DNA from: Rothia sp. P100
GTDB taxonomy: Bacteria > Actinomycetota > Actinomycetes > Actinomycetales > Micrococcaceae
Direction: 5' to 3'
Assembly (NCBI RefSeq): GCF_023712425.1
Contig: NZ_JAMAYG010000001.1
Span: 806,001-870,000, forward strand
Length of the DNA: 64,000 nucleotides
Within the stretch, counting starts at the first letter, position 1, and each line of letters begins with the position of its first letter. A model generated the notes under the pieces. That model was not told the DNA's origin. It made no database searches and saw nothing but the letters and a program-made list of their open reading frames with translations. Below are positions 51,662 to 60,937 of the stretch, piece by piece. The position numbers were made by a program, and so were the translations under genes.

Positions 51662-52624
51662 GTGCCTTCCTCTCAGATTTCTGCCCTCCCCTCAGCCCGC
51701 GATATAGATTTGCTGCACGACCGTATTAACCAGTGGTACCTGCAGCATGCCCGTGACCTGCCCTGGCGCACCGGAGCTAACACCCCCTGGGAGGTGATGG
51801 TGAGCGAATTTATGCTGCAGCAAACCCCCGTCAAGCGGGTGCTGCCGGTCTGGGAAACCTGGCTGGAGCGCTGGCCTACGCCCGCTGATCTAGCGGCTGA
51901 GGAGCCGGGTGAAGCAGTGCGCGCCTGGGGCAGGCTAGGTTACCCCCGCCGCGCTCAGCGTCTGCATGCTGCTGCGGTTGCCGTCCTGGAGCGTCACGGC
52001 GGCAAGGTACCCGCCAGCTACGAAGAGTTACTGGCTCTGCCCGGGGTAGGTAGCTACACCGCCGCCGCTATCTCAGTTTTTGCTTTTGGACGCCGGGCCA
52101 CGGTGATTGATACCAATATTCGGCGGGTGCACGCCCGGCTTATCTCAGGCAAGGCACTGCCGTCCAAGGCTCTCACCGCCGCTGAAACCCGGCTGGCTGA
52201 AGCACTGATGCCAGAAGATCTTGCAGAATCAAACCTGTGGAACGTCTCGGTTATGGAGCTGGGCGCCCTCATCTGCACCGCCAAGTCTCCCTCGTGTGAG
52301 CAGTGCCCGGTGTTTGACCGCTGTGCCTGGGTGGCCGCAGGTAAACCCGAAGCTGACTACCAACCCAAAGGTCAGGCATGGGCTGGCACTGACCGCCAAT
52401 TGCGCGGTGCTATGTTGTCGGTGCTCCGTGCAGCTAGCGGAGGCGTAAGCCCTGAACTCTTGACCAGCGGTGGAAAACCGGACTTCGCCTACCCCGCAGA
52501 GCTGGCACCCGCCGTCCGCGCCCTCGCGGCACTCAACTCATCCTCAGAGCAGATTGACCGCTGCTACGCGGGGCTCTTGGCAGACGGATTGGCCCAAGAA
52601 AAAGCCGGGCTGGTCTCGCTCTAA
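51662..52624 (+). CDS. mutY: A/G-specific adenine DNA glycosylase
   Basis: Removes adenine mispaired with 8-oxoguanine. The catalytic E49 lies in VSEFMLQQTPVKRV, the helix-hairpin-helix is LPGVGSYTAAAI with D150 in ATVIDTNI, and the iron-sulphur cluster ligands are C205, C212, C215 and C221. It has 320 residues; the C-terminal 8-oxoG recognition domain is short, as in other actinobacteria. The start is a GTG after a weak TTGAGG. Confidence 0.94.
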   Translation: MPSSQISALPSARDIDLLHDRINQWYLQHARDLPWRTGANTPWEVMVSEFMLQQTPVKRVLPVWETWLERWPTPADLAAEEPGEAVRAWGRLGYPRRAQRLHAAAVAVLERHGGKVPASYEELLALPGVGSYTAAAISVFAFGRRATVIDTNIRRVHARLISGKALPSKALTAAETRLAEALMPEDLAESNLWNVSVMELGALICTAKSPSCEQCPVFDRCAWVAAGKPEADYQPKGQAWAGTDRQLRGAMLSVLRAASGGVSPELLTSGGKPDFAYPAELAPAVRALAALNSSSEQIDRCYAGLLADGLAQEKAGLVSL

Positions 52625-52716
52625 CCTACCCCTGCGCGTTCTATGAGCTATAGCCCTAGCGTCGCTGAATGGCATCTAGACTTATGTGGCCCAGGTCAGA
52701 GTGAGAACTGCCGTGT

Positions 52717-53232
52717 TTAGAGATCAATAATCATGCGGGTATTACCCAGGGTATTGGGCTTCACTCGCGCAAGATCCAGGAACTCGGCGACACCCTCGTC
52801 TCGGGAGCGAAGGAGCTCCATATAGGTTTCAGGGTCTAGCTGCTCCTGATTTTCCATGGTTCTAAAACCCTGGCGCCTGAAGAAGTCCACCTCAAAGGTC
52901 AAGCAGAAGACGCTGCTCACCATGAGCTTACGCGCCCGATCCAAGAGGGCGGTCACTAACTGGTGCCCCACTCCTAGCCCGCGGGCATCCGGTGCTGCAG
53001 CCAAAGTTCTAATCTCTGCGATGTTCTCCCACATCACGTGCAGCGCCCCGCACCCCACCAGTTCAGACCCGGCGCCGCGGTCTACTTCTGCCACTAAGAA
53101 CTCCTGAATGGCTTCAAAGTAGGTCACCGCTTCCTTGTCCAGCAGTATCCCATCGAGCGCAAGGGGCCGCACTAACTCTTGAATAGCGGGGACGTCCTTT
53201 ACGGTTGCGGCGCGAACAAGCAGTTGAGTCAT
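52717..53232 (-). CDS. argA: Short GNAT-type amino-acid N-acetyltransferase (N-acetylglutamate synthase)
   Basis: A 171-residue GNAT protein that matches, from memory, the M. tuberculosis ArgA-type enzyme, which makes N-acetylglutamate for arginine synthesis. GCGALHVMWENIAEIRTLAA, then the acetyl-CoA loop ARGLGVGHQLV and the C-terminal GVAEFLDLARVKPNTLGNTR are diagnostic. TAGACT six bases before the ATG suggests a leaderless message. Confidence 0.88.
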   Translation of the reverse strand: MTQLLVRAATVKDVPAIQELVRPLALDGILLDKEAVTYFEAIQEFLVAEVDRGAGSELVGCGALHVMWENIAEIRTLAAAPDARGLGVGHQLVTALLDRARKLMVSSVFCLTFEVDFFRRQGFRTMENQEQLDPETYMELLRSRDEGVAEFLDLARVKPNTLGNTRMIIDL

Positions 53233-53257
53233 AGTCTAAGTCTAGAGCAGAGATAAT

Positions 53258-53293
53258 AAATCAGCCCCGCGGCCTAAGCTGCGGGGCTGATTT
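53258..53293. terminator. Perfect hairpin, terminator-like in both directions
   Basis: AAATCAGCCCCGC and GCGGGGCTGATTT pair across a 10-base loop. It lies 26 bases upstream of the argA start and would end any minus-strand transcript coming from 53300-53540. Confidence 0.75.
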
Positions 53294-53541
53294 ACATCAT
53301 TACACACACATACACACAAGAATCTTCTTGTCCTTTTGAGCCATACACACTAAAACTCTCCAGGGGCTCTCTCGAACCGTATGACTTAAGTATGGCGCAC
53401 TACCCTTGGGCTGTCGTTTAAAGAAGCTGGGCACTACCTGAGAGGTTGGTTAAGGTTTGATATCTTTTCGGATGTTCAGCACCGCCACTCAGCACTAGTG
53501 CGCTCTAAAACCTCAACCCAGCCCCCTCAAAGGAACAAAAA
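53294..53541. other. Non-coding stretch between two terminators
   Basis: About 250 bases with no coding frame, bounded on the right by the clpC terminator and on the left by the perfect hairpin. It contains a CA-rich run and, on the minus strand, a 7-bp stem GCCATAC/GTATGGC closing a long loop. A small RNA is possible, but no family is recognised. Confidence 0.3.
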
Positions 53542-53591
53542 CCGCCTGCCGGTCTTCCCTATCCTGAGGTAAAGGGAAGGCCAGCAGGCGG
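53537..53591 (-). terminator. Terminator of clpC
   Basis: A long stem (CCGCCTGC...GCAGGCGG with inner CTTCCCT/AGGGAAG) is followed by TTTTTGTTCC on the minus strand, 22 bases after the stop codon. Confidence 0.9.
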
Positions 53592-53612
53592 CCAAAGGCT
53601 TACACCGTGGGT

Positions 53613-56231
53613 TTAGCTTTCGTCAGCTTCGCGGGCGTCCTCAGCCTCAACCTGTTGCTCGGCAACCTTGTTGGCGATTTCAGCTTCGGGAACTGCGGGA
53701 ACTTCCTCAGCCTCGTTCTGCTTGAAAGCCTTCTCAAAGCTGGCACTGTCCAACTCACCCAGGGGCGCTGAAGAAAAGACGAACTTCTGCAACTCGCCCT
53801 CCCCCTCAACGTCCACGGTAATCTTCTCACCGTGCTTGATCTCGCCGAAGAGAATCTTCTCTGACAGGGGATCTTCGAGGTTGCGCTGCATCTCACGGCG
53901 CAGCGGGCGGGCACCCATCGAGGGGTCATAGCCCTTGGTCGCCATAAGAACCTTGGCCTTATCGGTCAGCTCAATGGACATGTCCTGCTCACGCAGACGC
54001 TCAGCCAGGCGGGCGACAAAGAGGTCAACGATCTGCAGAATTTCGGTTTCTGAGAGCTGCGGGAAGACGATGATATCATCCACACGGTTGAGGAACTCGG
54101 GGCGGAAGTGCTCCTTGAGCGACTCCATCACCCGGCCCTGCATGCGCTCGTAGGAGCCGGCGTCATCGCCCACCTGCTGGAAGCCGACAGGCACACGGCG
54201 CGCCATCTCACGTGAACCCAAGTTGGTGGTCATGATGATAACGGTGTTCTTGAAGTCCACCACGCGACCCTGAGAGTCGGTCAGACGACCGTCCTCAAGA
54301 ATCTGCAGCAGTGAGTTGAAGAGGTCAGCGTGAGCCTTTTCAACCTCATCGAAGAGCACCACGGAGAAGGGCTTGCGGCGCACCTTCTCGGTCAGCTGGC
54401 CGCCCTCTTCGTAGCCCACGTACCCGGGAGGGGCACCGAAGAGACGAGAAACGGTGTGCTTCTCCTGGTATTCAGACATGTCCAAGGTGATGAGGGCATC
54501 TTCATCGCCGAAGAGGAACTCTGCCAGGGCCTTAGCCAGCTCGGTCTTACCGACACCGGTGGGGCCGGCGAAGATGAAGGAACCACCGGGACGCTTGGGG
54601 TCTTTCAGACCAGCGCGGGTGCGGCGGATGGAGCGGGAGAGCGCCTTAATAGCGTTCTCCTGACCGATGACGCGCTTGTGTAGCTCGTCTTCCATCTTGA
54701 GCAGGCGACTGGTCTCTTCCTCGGTAATCTTGTAGACAGGCACACCGGTAGAGGCAGCCAGGACATCGGCGATAACTTCGGGGGTAACCTCACCGAAGGC
54801 GTCGCCGGCATTGCGCCAGGTCTTCTCGGCTTCGTCCTTCTCCGCAATCAGCTTCTGCTCTTTATCGCGCAGGTCTGCTGCCTTCTCAAACTCGTTAGCG
54901 GCGATAGCCTCTTCTTTTTCGCCCTTGATCTTTGCGATACGCTCTTCAAGCACCTTAATCTCAGGCGGAGTGGTCATGCGCTTGATACGCAGGCGAGCAC
55001 CGGCCTCATCAATCAGGTCAACTGCCTTATCAGGCAAGAAGCGGTCTGAGATGTAGCGGTGAGCCAGGTTAACGGCGGTCTCAATGGCCTCATCGGAGAT
55101 AGTGACGCGGTGGTGCGCCTCGTACTTATCGCGCAGGCCCTTGAGAATTTCAATAGCCATTTCTGGAGCCGGTTCGTCCACCTGGATAGGCTGGAAACGG
55201 CGCTCAAGAGCCGGGTCTTTCTCAATGTGCTTGCGGTATTCATCTAGGGTGGTTGCACCGATGGTCTGCAGTTCACCGCGAGCCAGCATAGGCTTAAGAA
55301 TAGAAGCAGCGTCGATAGCGCCCTCGGCGGCACCAGCACCCACCAGGGTGTGAATCTCGTCGATGAAGAGGATGATGTCACCGCGGTTGCGGATCTCCTT
55401 GAGTACCTTCTTCATGCGCTCTTCAAAGTCACCACGGTAGCGTGAACCTGCCACCATAGAACCCAAATCCAGGGTATAGAGGTGCTTGTCTTTGAGGGTT
55501 TCGGGGACGTCCCCAGCAACAATAGCTTGAGCCAGGCCCTCAGCGACAGCGGTCTTACCCACGCCGGGCTCGCCAATCAGCACGGGGTTGTTCTTGGTAC
55601 GGCGGGAGAGCACCTGCATGACGCGCTCCATCTCCTTGAAGCGCCCAATAACGGGATCAAGCTTACCTTCGCGTGCAGCAGCAGTCAGGTTACGGCCGAA
55701 CTGGTCCAGGATAGCTGAACCGGCGGGAGTGCCTTCGCGTGAGTTACCCGCCCCAACACCGGCAGCTTCCTTGTTGCCTTCAGAGCTGTTGCCAGGGTAT
55801 CCCGAGATGAGATCCATAACGGTCTGGCGCACCTTAGCAGGCTCAGCACCCAGCTTCGACAGAATCTGGTTGGCGACGCCTTCATTGGCACGCACCATGC
55901 CCAGCAGAATGTGCTCGGTGCCAATGTAGCCGTGGTTGAGCTGAATAGCCTCACGCATGGACAGCTCGAGAATCTTCTTGGCGCGCGGAGTGAAGGGAAT
56001 GTGCCCGCTGGATGCCTGGGGGCCAGAACCGATGATTTCCTGCACCTGCTCCCGGACAGCCGTCAGATTCACTCCCAGTGATTCCAGTGCGCGGGCAGCA
56101 ATGCCTTCGCCCTCATGAATTAGACCGAGCAGAATGTGCTCAGTACCGATGTAATTGTGGTTGAGCATGCGTGCTTCTTCTTGAGCAAGCACGATTACTC
56201 GGCGAGCGCGGTCAGTAAACCGTTCAAACAT
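53613..56231 (-). CDS. clpC: ATP-dependent Clp protease ATPase subunit ClpC
   Basis: An 872-residue AAA+ unfoldase that feeds substrates to ClpP. The N-terminal Clp repeat domain has two copies of [24 protein letters not shown] sequence. It is followed by the first Walker [10 protein letters not shown] (about 216), a UVR-containing middle region ([14 protein letters not shown]) and the second Walker [10 protein letters not shown] (about 550), plus the VGF loop for ClpP docking. The tail is acidic. AAGGAG precedes the ATG. Upstream repeats may bind a ClgR-type activator. Confidence 0.97.
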   Translation of the reverse strand: MFERFTDRARRVIVLAQEEARMLNHNYIGTEHILLGLIHEGEGIAARALESLGVNLTAVREQVQEIIGSGPQASSGHIPFTPRAKKILELSMREAIQLNHGYIGTEHILLGMVRANEGVANQILSKLGAEPAKVRQTVMDLISGYPGNSSEGNKEAAGVGAGNSREGTPAGSAILDQFGRNLTAAAREGKLDPVIGRFKEMERVMQVLSRRTKNNPVLIGEPGVGKTAVAEGLAQAIVAGDVPETLKDKHLYTLDLGSMVAGSRYRGDFEERMKKVLKEIRNRGDIILFIDEIHTLVGAGAAEGAIDAASILKPMLARGELQTIGATTLDEYRKHIEKDPALERRFQPIQVDEPAPEMAIEILKGLRDKYEAHHRVTISDEAIETAVNLAHRYISDRFLPDKAVDLIDEAGARLRIKRMTTPPEIKVLEERIAKIKGEKEEAIAANEFEKAADLRDKEQKLIAEKDEAEKTWRNAGDAFGEVTPEVIADVLAASTGVPVYKITEEETSRLLKMEDELHKRVIGQENAIKALSRSIRRTRAGLKDPKRPGGSFIFAGPTGVGKTELAKALAEFLFGDEDALITLDMSEYQEKHTVSRLFGAPPGYVGYEEGGQLTEKVRRKPFSVVLFDEVEKAHADLFNSLLQILEDGRLTDSQGRVVDFKNTVIIMTTNLGSREMARRVPVGFQQVGDDAGSYERMQGRVMESLKEHFRPEFLNRVDDIIVFPQLSETEILQIVDLFVARLAERLREQDMSIELTDKAKVLMATKGYDPSMGARPLRREMQRNLEDPLSEKILFGEIKHGEKITVDVEGEGELQKFVFSSAPLGELDSASFEKAFKQNEAEEVPAVPEAEIANKVAEQQVEAEDAREADES

Positions 56232-56588
56232 TGAACACTCCTTGGAAACGTATTATTACCCCAAAGATTACGCGTCTTTGCAAGGGAACGGGGGGCTGTT
56301 CGCCAGGGAATGAACTGCGTTCGCCAACAAAGTAAAATGGGCCGAGTTTGAGGGAAAAAGGTAGGTTTCACGCACCGGGCGTTAGAGAGGGAAGATTATA
56401 TTTGTCGAGTGCTGGTGAGCACCCAATGGTGGGAGCAGATTTATTTCAATCGCATATTTAAAACCAGAGCCTGGCGAATCTCTGATTAACCCCTGCTTCC
56501 GCCATTTACCTATCGTCTCTAATTTTCAGGGGTTATACCCATTAAAGCCCGCACTATAATGAGAAAGCTAATCCCTTGCTGACATATA
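56232..56588. other. clpC upstream region
   Basis: No gene was seen. It carries a plausible clpC promoter (TTGCAA and TAATAA about 19 bases apart near 56240-56285) and the repeats described at 56298-56325. The distal half is AT-rich and featureless. Confidence 0.4.
56298..56325. promoter_or_regulatory. Paired GTTCGCC repeats upstream of clpC
   Basis: GTTCGCC occurs at 56298-56304 and 56319-56325, 21 bases apart (two helical turns), upstream of the clpC promoter. ClgR sites in actinobacteria contain TTCGC/GCGAA halves, so this is a candidate activator site. Confidence 0.4.
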
Positions 56589-56589
56589 T

Positions 56590-56628
56590 AAAGGTGGGCA
56601 CCCCCTTATCAGGGGATACCCACCTTTA
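56590..56628 (-). terminator. Terminator of lsr2
   Basis: AAAGGTGGG...CCCACCTTT with inner CCCC/GGGG pairing lies 18 bases after the lsr2 stop. The T run is short (TTTATATA). Confidence 0.75.
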
Positions 56629-56645
56629 GTGTGAGACTCTAAACC

Positions 56646-56999
56646 CTACTTATCTTTTTTAGCAGCGTAGTAAGCGTCCTGAATTTCCTGGTGAATACGG
56701 CCACGGCTTGATACCTTGTAACCGTTCTCCTGTGCCCACTGACGAATTTCAGCGATTTCAGGGTTGCGCTTAGTAGTACCTGCGGTGGTACGTGAACCGA
56801 CGGGACGGCCGGGCGTGCGGTTGCCCTGTACACGGCGAGCTTTAGCAGCGAAGGGGCGGATTGCGTCGCGAAGACGAGCCGCATTAGCGCTGGACAGATC
56901 AATTTCAAATGATCCACCATCTAGTCCAAAGCGAACGGTTTCGTCTGCGGGGCCGCCGTCAAGATCATCTTCAAGAATAATCTTTACTTTCTGAGCCAT
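56646..56999 (-). CDS. lsr2: Nucleoid-associated protein Lsr2
   Basis: A 117-residue H-NS-like protein that silences AT-rich, often foreign DNA. The N-terminal dimerisation part (KVKIILEDDLDGGPADETVR) and the C-terminal AT-hook-like module with SSRGRIHQEI are present. GAGGAG lies six bases before the ATG. The AT-rich glycopolymer locus in this window would be a natural target. Confidence 0.96.
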   Translation of the reverse strand: MAQKVKIILEDDLDGGPADETVRFGLDGGSFEIDLSSANAARLRDAIRPFAAKARRVQGNRTPGRPVGSRTTAGTTKRNPEIAEIRQWAQENGYKVSSRGRIHQEIQDAYYAAKKDK

Positions 57000-57180
57000 T
57001 ACTATCTCCTCATATAAATAATCCAGTGGTTAAGGCAAGGAACCCTTATGAACGCACAAGAACCGAAAACGGGATGATTCGGTAAAAGTTTAGAAACAAG
57101 TTAACAGGAGAACCTATATCAGTCATTAATATACACCGGGAGAATAAAAATGGGAAATGAGAAAAAATTTTACCGGTAAA

Positions 57181-57381
57181 TTATTTACTTTCTTTGCCGG
57201 TACCAAAAGGGTCTTTAGTGCCTTTATCTTTCTTGACCGCTTCATACCATGCCTCAGCGTCCTTTTGAATATCGCTTTTAGCCGCACGTTCTGTGCGGTC
57301 AGCTCGGCTAATCCACCGCAAGATGAAGTAGAGGCCCAGGCCCGCCCCAATAGAGGGAAGTAGCCCGATAAAGAATTCCAT
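57181..57381 (-). CDS. Small single-pass membrane protein
   Basis: A 66-residue protein with one N-terminal membrane segment (FFIGLLPSIGAGLGLYFILR) and a charged tail containing DAEAWYEAVKKDKGTKDPFG. Such proteins are common beside lysS in Micrococcales. AAGGAAAAGAG precedes the ATG. Function unknown. Confidence 0.75.
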   Translation of the reverse strand: MEFFIGLLPSIGAGLGLYFILRWISRADRTERAAKSDIQKDAEAWYEAVKKDKGTKDPFGTGKESK

Positions 57382-57432
57382 GGTGACTCTTTTCCTTAGT
57401 GTTTCGCTCCTACCAATCTACCGTGAACACAA

Positions 57433-57471
57433 AAATATCGCCCATCGGTTAGAGCCAATGGGCGATATTTA
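57433..57471 (-). terminator. Terminator of lysS
   Basis: AAATATCGCCCAT and ATGGGCGATATTT pair across the loop, followed on the minus strand by TTTTGTG, 21 bases after the stop. Confidence 0.88.
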
Positions 57472-57491
57472 TAGGTGCTTCTCAGCCTGAC

Positions 57492-59000
57492 TTACTCGGC
57501 TTCAGGCTTCATCAGCGGGAAGAGAATGGTTTCACGGATACCCACACCGGTGAAGAGCATCACGAGGCGGTCGATGCCCAGTCCCAGGCCACCCATGGGG
57601 GGTGCTCCGTGTTCAAGAGCGCGTAGGAAGCCTTCGTCCAGCTGCATAGCTTCGTCATCGCCGCCGGCTGCCAGCTTGGACTGCTCAGTGAGGCGTTCAC
57701 GCTGAATCACGGGGTCAATCAGCTCAGAGAAAGCGGTGCCGCGTTCCATGCCACCGATGATGAGGTCCCAGGCTTCAATCAGACCGGCTTCACTGCGATG
57801 CTGGCGTGCCAAGGGCTGGGCAGAGGGCGGGTAGTCATAGACGAAGGTGGGGTTGATGAGAGTAGGTTCTACAATCTCACCAAAGAGCTCGACGACCAGT
57901 TTCTCAGCGTCCCACTTGGGATCAACGGCAACCTCGTGCTGTGCAGCAATTGCGCGCAGTTGATCGACCGTGGTCTCGGGGGTGATTTCCTGACCCACTA
58001 CCTCTGACAAACCGGGGTAAACACCCAGCCACTTCCACTCACCGGTCAGGTCAATGGTGCCCGCCTCGGTTTCAATCTGGTGCACACCCACGGCATCAGC
58101 GCAGGTCATGATGATTTCCTTCATGCGATCAGCCATCACGAACTGGTCAGCATAGGCTTCGTAGCACTCCAGGGTGGTGAACTCAGGGCTGTGGGTTGAG
58201 TCCACACCCTCGTTGCGGAAGACACGGCCAATCTCGTAGACGCGTTCCATGCCACCCACCGCTGCACTCTTAAGGAAGAGCTCGGTGGCGATACGCAGCG
58301 TCATGGGCTGGTCAAAGGCATTGAGGTGGGTGGTGAAAGGGCGGGCAGAAGCACCACCGTGAATCAGCTGAAGGATAGGGGTTTCCAGCTCAATGTAGCC
58401 GCGCTTATTGAGCACATCGCGCACGGTCTGGGTAATCTTGGCGCGCTTGAGCACAATCTGGCGAGCCTCATCGCGCACCATCAAATCGAGGTAGCGCTGA
58501 CGCACGCGGGTTTCATCGTTCAAATCAGAGTGAAGGTTAGGCATGGGGCGCAGTGCCTTGGAAGCCATCTGCCAGGAGTCCGCCATGATGGAGAGCTCAC
58601 CGCGGCGGGAGGAGATCACCTCACCGTGAACAAAGACGTGGTCACCCAAGTCAACCAGGGCCTTCCAGTCAGCCAGTGCCTCTTCGCCCACACCAGCCAG
58701 AGAAATCATGGCTTGAATACGGGTTCCATTACCCTGCTGCAGAGAGGCAAAGCAGAGCTTGCCGGTATTGCGCACAAAGACCACACGGCCGGCGACACCC
58801 ACCAGCTCACCGGTCGTCTGGTCTGCCTCCAGCTTGCCATCATACTTCTCGCGAATCTCGGTGACAGTGTGCGTTACCGGCACACCCACCGGGTAGGCCT
58901 CACGGCCAGATTCAAGCAGTTTAGCGCGCTTGTCCAGGCGAATCTGCATCTGCTCTGAGACATCGTTCTTTTCGTGCACAGTAGTGCCCTGTTCAGTCAA
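57492..59000 (-). CDS. lysS: Lysyl-tRNA synthetase, class II
   Basis: Charges tRNA-Lys. The anticodon-binding OB domain (about 60-160) precedes the class II core, with motif 2 YEIGRVFRNEGVDSTHSPEF and motif 3 GLGLGIDRLVMLFTG near the end. It has 502 residues, the usual length. The start is a TTG with a weak ribosome site. Confidence 0.96.
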   Translation of the reverse strand: MTEQGTTVHEKNDVSEQMQIRLDKRAKLLESGREAYPVGVPVTHTVTEIREKYDGKLEADQTTGELVGVAGRVVFVRNTGKLCFASLQQGNGTRIQAMISLAGVGEEALADWKALVDLGDHVFVHGEVISSRRGELSIMADSWQMASKALRPMPNLHSDLNDETRVRQRYLDLMVRDEARQIVLKRAKITQTVRDVLNKRGYIELETPILQLIHGGASARPFTTHLNAFDQPMTLRIATELFLKSAAVGGMERVYEIGRVFRNEGVDSTHSPEFTTLECYEAYADQFVMADRMKEIIMTCADAVGVHQIETEAGTIDLTGEWKWLGVYPGLSEVVGQEITPETTVDQLRAIAAQHEVAVDPKWDAEKLVVELFGEIVEPTLINPTFVYDYPPSAQPLARQHRSEAGLIEAWDLIIGGMERGTAFSELIDPVIQRERLTEQSKLAAGGDDEAMQLDEGFLRALEHGAPPMGGLGLGIDRLVMLFTGVGIRETILFPLMKPEAE

Positions 59001-59035
59001 TGGTTTACCCGTTCTGAGGTTGGTGCAAAGGTGGT

Positions 59036-59944
59036 CTAGTTAATGTCCATGTTATCGATGAGGCGGGTGCTACCCACGTAGGCTGCTACGAGTGCCAGGA
59101 CACGCCCCTGGTCGTCAACGGGAGCTTGGAAGGTGGCAGGATCTATCACTTCAAGGTAATCAAGACGCACGCCAGGGGTGCTGTTGATAGCCTCACGCGC
59201 TTCGTCCACAGCGGTATCGGTAAGGACGCCGGTGATGTACTTTTCGCGCAGGTGCGCCAGGGTGCGGGAGAGCACCAGAGCAGCTTCGCGGTCCTCAGGG
59301 GTGAGGTACTGGTTGCGAGAAGATAGCGCTAGCCCGTCCTCCGCACGCACGATGGGTACAGGTTTGATGACCACATCGTGGTTGAAATCGGTGACCATGC
59401 GCTGCATCAGGGCCAGCTGCTGGGCGTCCTTCTGCCCAAAGTAGGCATTCAGCGTAGCGCCCTCGGTCAGCGGCTTGAGAATGTTGAAGAACTTGTTAAT
59501 CACCGTCAGCGCACCGTCAAAGTGCCCGGGGCGGGTTTTCCCCTCAAAGAGGTGACCGAGCCCGCCAGAGGACACCGTAATACGAGGCTGGCCACCGGGG
59601 TACATTTCTTCAACCGTAGGGGCAAAGATAACATCCACTCCGGCTTCTGCTGCCAGCGCGGCGTCCGCCTCAAGGGTGCGGGGGTAGAGGTCGAAGTCTT
59701 CATTGGGCCCGAATTGCAGGGGGTTCACAAAGATGGACAGCACCACCACGTCATTCTGCTCGCGGGCGCGGCGAATCAGGGTGGCATGCCCCTCATGCAG
59801 AGCGCCCATGGTGGCGACGTAGCCTACGGTCAGCTGCTTTTTTGAGCCGATCTGGGCGTTTAGCTGGCTGGCTGCACTGGTGCGCGCTAGGAGCATCTCG
59901 TTACCAAGATCAGCGATGGTGTGTGTAATAGCGGGTTGGCTCAT
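59036..59944 (-). CDS. panC: Pantothenate synthetase
   Basis: Joins pantoate and beta-alanine using ATP. The HIGH-type motif MGALHEGHATLIRRA and the KMSKS-equivalent SSRNQYL are present, with YFGQKDAQQLALMQRM between. It has 302 residues from the ATG at 59944; a GTG one codon upstream or a GTG at 59968 are alternatives, and AAAGGA lies between them. It follows the DUF2520 gene closely. Confidence 0.95.
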   Translation of the reverse strand: MSQPAITHTIADLGNEMLLARTSAASQLNAQIGSKKQLTVGYVATMGALHEGHATLIRRAREQNDVVVLSIFVNPLQFGPNEDFDLYPRTLEADAALAAEAGVDVIFAPTVEEMYPGGQPRITVSSGGLGHLFEGKTRPGHFDGALTVINKFFNILKPLTEGATLNAYFGQKDAQQLALMQRMVTDFNHDVVIKPVPIVRAEDGLALSSRNQYLTPEDREAALVLSRTLAHLREKYITGVLTDTAVDEAREAINSTPGVRLDYLEVIDPATFQAPVDDQGRVLALVAAYVGSTRLIDNMDIN

Positions 59945-59981
59945 CACGACTGTGAGAGGTCCTTTCACTGGACGACAGGCT

Positions 59982-60878
59982 CTAGTTTACCGTCAAAGCT
60001 GCAAGCACACTATTGTACTGCTCACCGGTGAGCGCCCCGCGGCGGTGGGCACGTTCGGCGGTGGCGCGTGCCAGGGCCAGATAAGCAGAACTGATGTCGC
60101 CCGCTTCTTCTTCTACCGCAAAGCCTGCCAGGGTTTGGGCGTGTGCAGCCACCGTGTGCGCATCCCCGCGAGCCACTGGGCCAGTGAGCGCATTTTCTCC
60201 CGCTGATAAGGCGTTATCTAAGGACGCTCGCAGCAGAGGTTCAAGGTAACGAGCGGGATCTTCTACCCCGATAGACCGAAGAATCTGCAGGGATTGACCG
60301 GTGATAGTGACCAGGTGATTAGAAGCGTGAGCGAGGGCAGTATGATAGAGCACCCGGTCTCCCTCAGCAATCTGGACCGGCTCACCACCCATCTCTACAG
60401 CCAGCGCCTGGGCAATGGGCAGGAAGGGAGCAGGGCCGGTGACACCAAAACTGGTGGTTTTGAGGCGGGTGAGGTCAAGGGACAGGCCGGTGAAGGTCAT
60501 GGCCGGGTGGATAGCCAGACCGATAGCACCGCACTCTTTAGCGGGGGCCAGCACATCGGTACCGTGACGTCCGCTGGTATGAAGAACAATCTGCCCCTGC
60601 TGCCAGGCTTTAGTTTCTGCCAAGCCTTTGACCAGTGAGGGCAGGGCGTCATCGGGCACTGCCAAAAGAACCACTTCACTGCGTTCAACAATCTCGGGGA
60701 TAGTCAGCACCGGGACGCCGGGCAGTAGCGCCTCAGCGCGGGTTTTGGAGGCCTCAGAAACAGCGTGCACCCCCACGATAGCGTGACCGGCCGCACGCAG
60801 TGCGGCACCTAAAACCGCTCCCACTTTCCCGGCGCTAATAATGCCTATACCCAGGCGGGCAGGTTTTAGGGGATTCAC
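59982..60878 (-). CDS. Rossmann-fold protein with DUF2520 domain
   Basis: A 298-residue soluble dehydrogenase-like protein. The NAD(P)-binding segment GIGIISAGKVGAVLGAALRA (10-29) is followed by LLAVPDDALPSLVKG, the conserved HTSGRHG and a C-terminal helical domain (HTALAHASNHLVTITGQSLQ) typical of DUF2520. Genes of this type often precede panC in actinobacteria, which suggests a link to pantothenate synthesis; the reaction is not proven. Confidence 0.85.
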   Translation of the reverse strand: MNPLKPARLGIGIISAGKVGAVLGAALRAAGHAIVGVHAVSEASKTRAEALLPGVPVLTIPEIVERSEVVLLAVPDDALPSLVKGLAETKAWQQGQIVLHTSGRHGTDVLAPAKECGAIGLAIHPAMTFTGLSLDLTRLKTTSFGVTGPAPFLPIAQALAVEMGGEPVQIAEGDRVLYHTALAHASNHLVTITGQSLQILRSIGVEDPARYLEPLLRASLDNALSAGENALTGPVARGDAHTVAAHAQTLAGFAVEEEAGDISSAYLALARATAERAHRRGALTGEQYNSVLAALTVN

Positions 60879-60937
60879 GGGCGGGGCCTTTCGGTGGCAG
60901 GTGCAGATGCCCCACCATTCTACGCGCAGGCAGCAGG

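Noticed and set aside
53480-53530. Minus-strand GTTTTAGAGC sequence resembling a Cas9-type CRISPR repeat start
   Set aside because: Only ten bases match, there is a single copy, and no repeats, spacers or cas genes are nearby.
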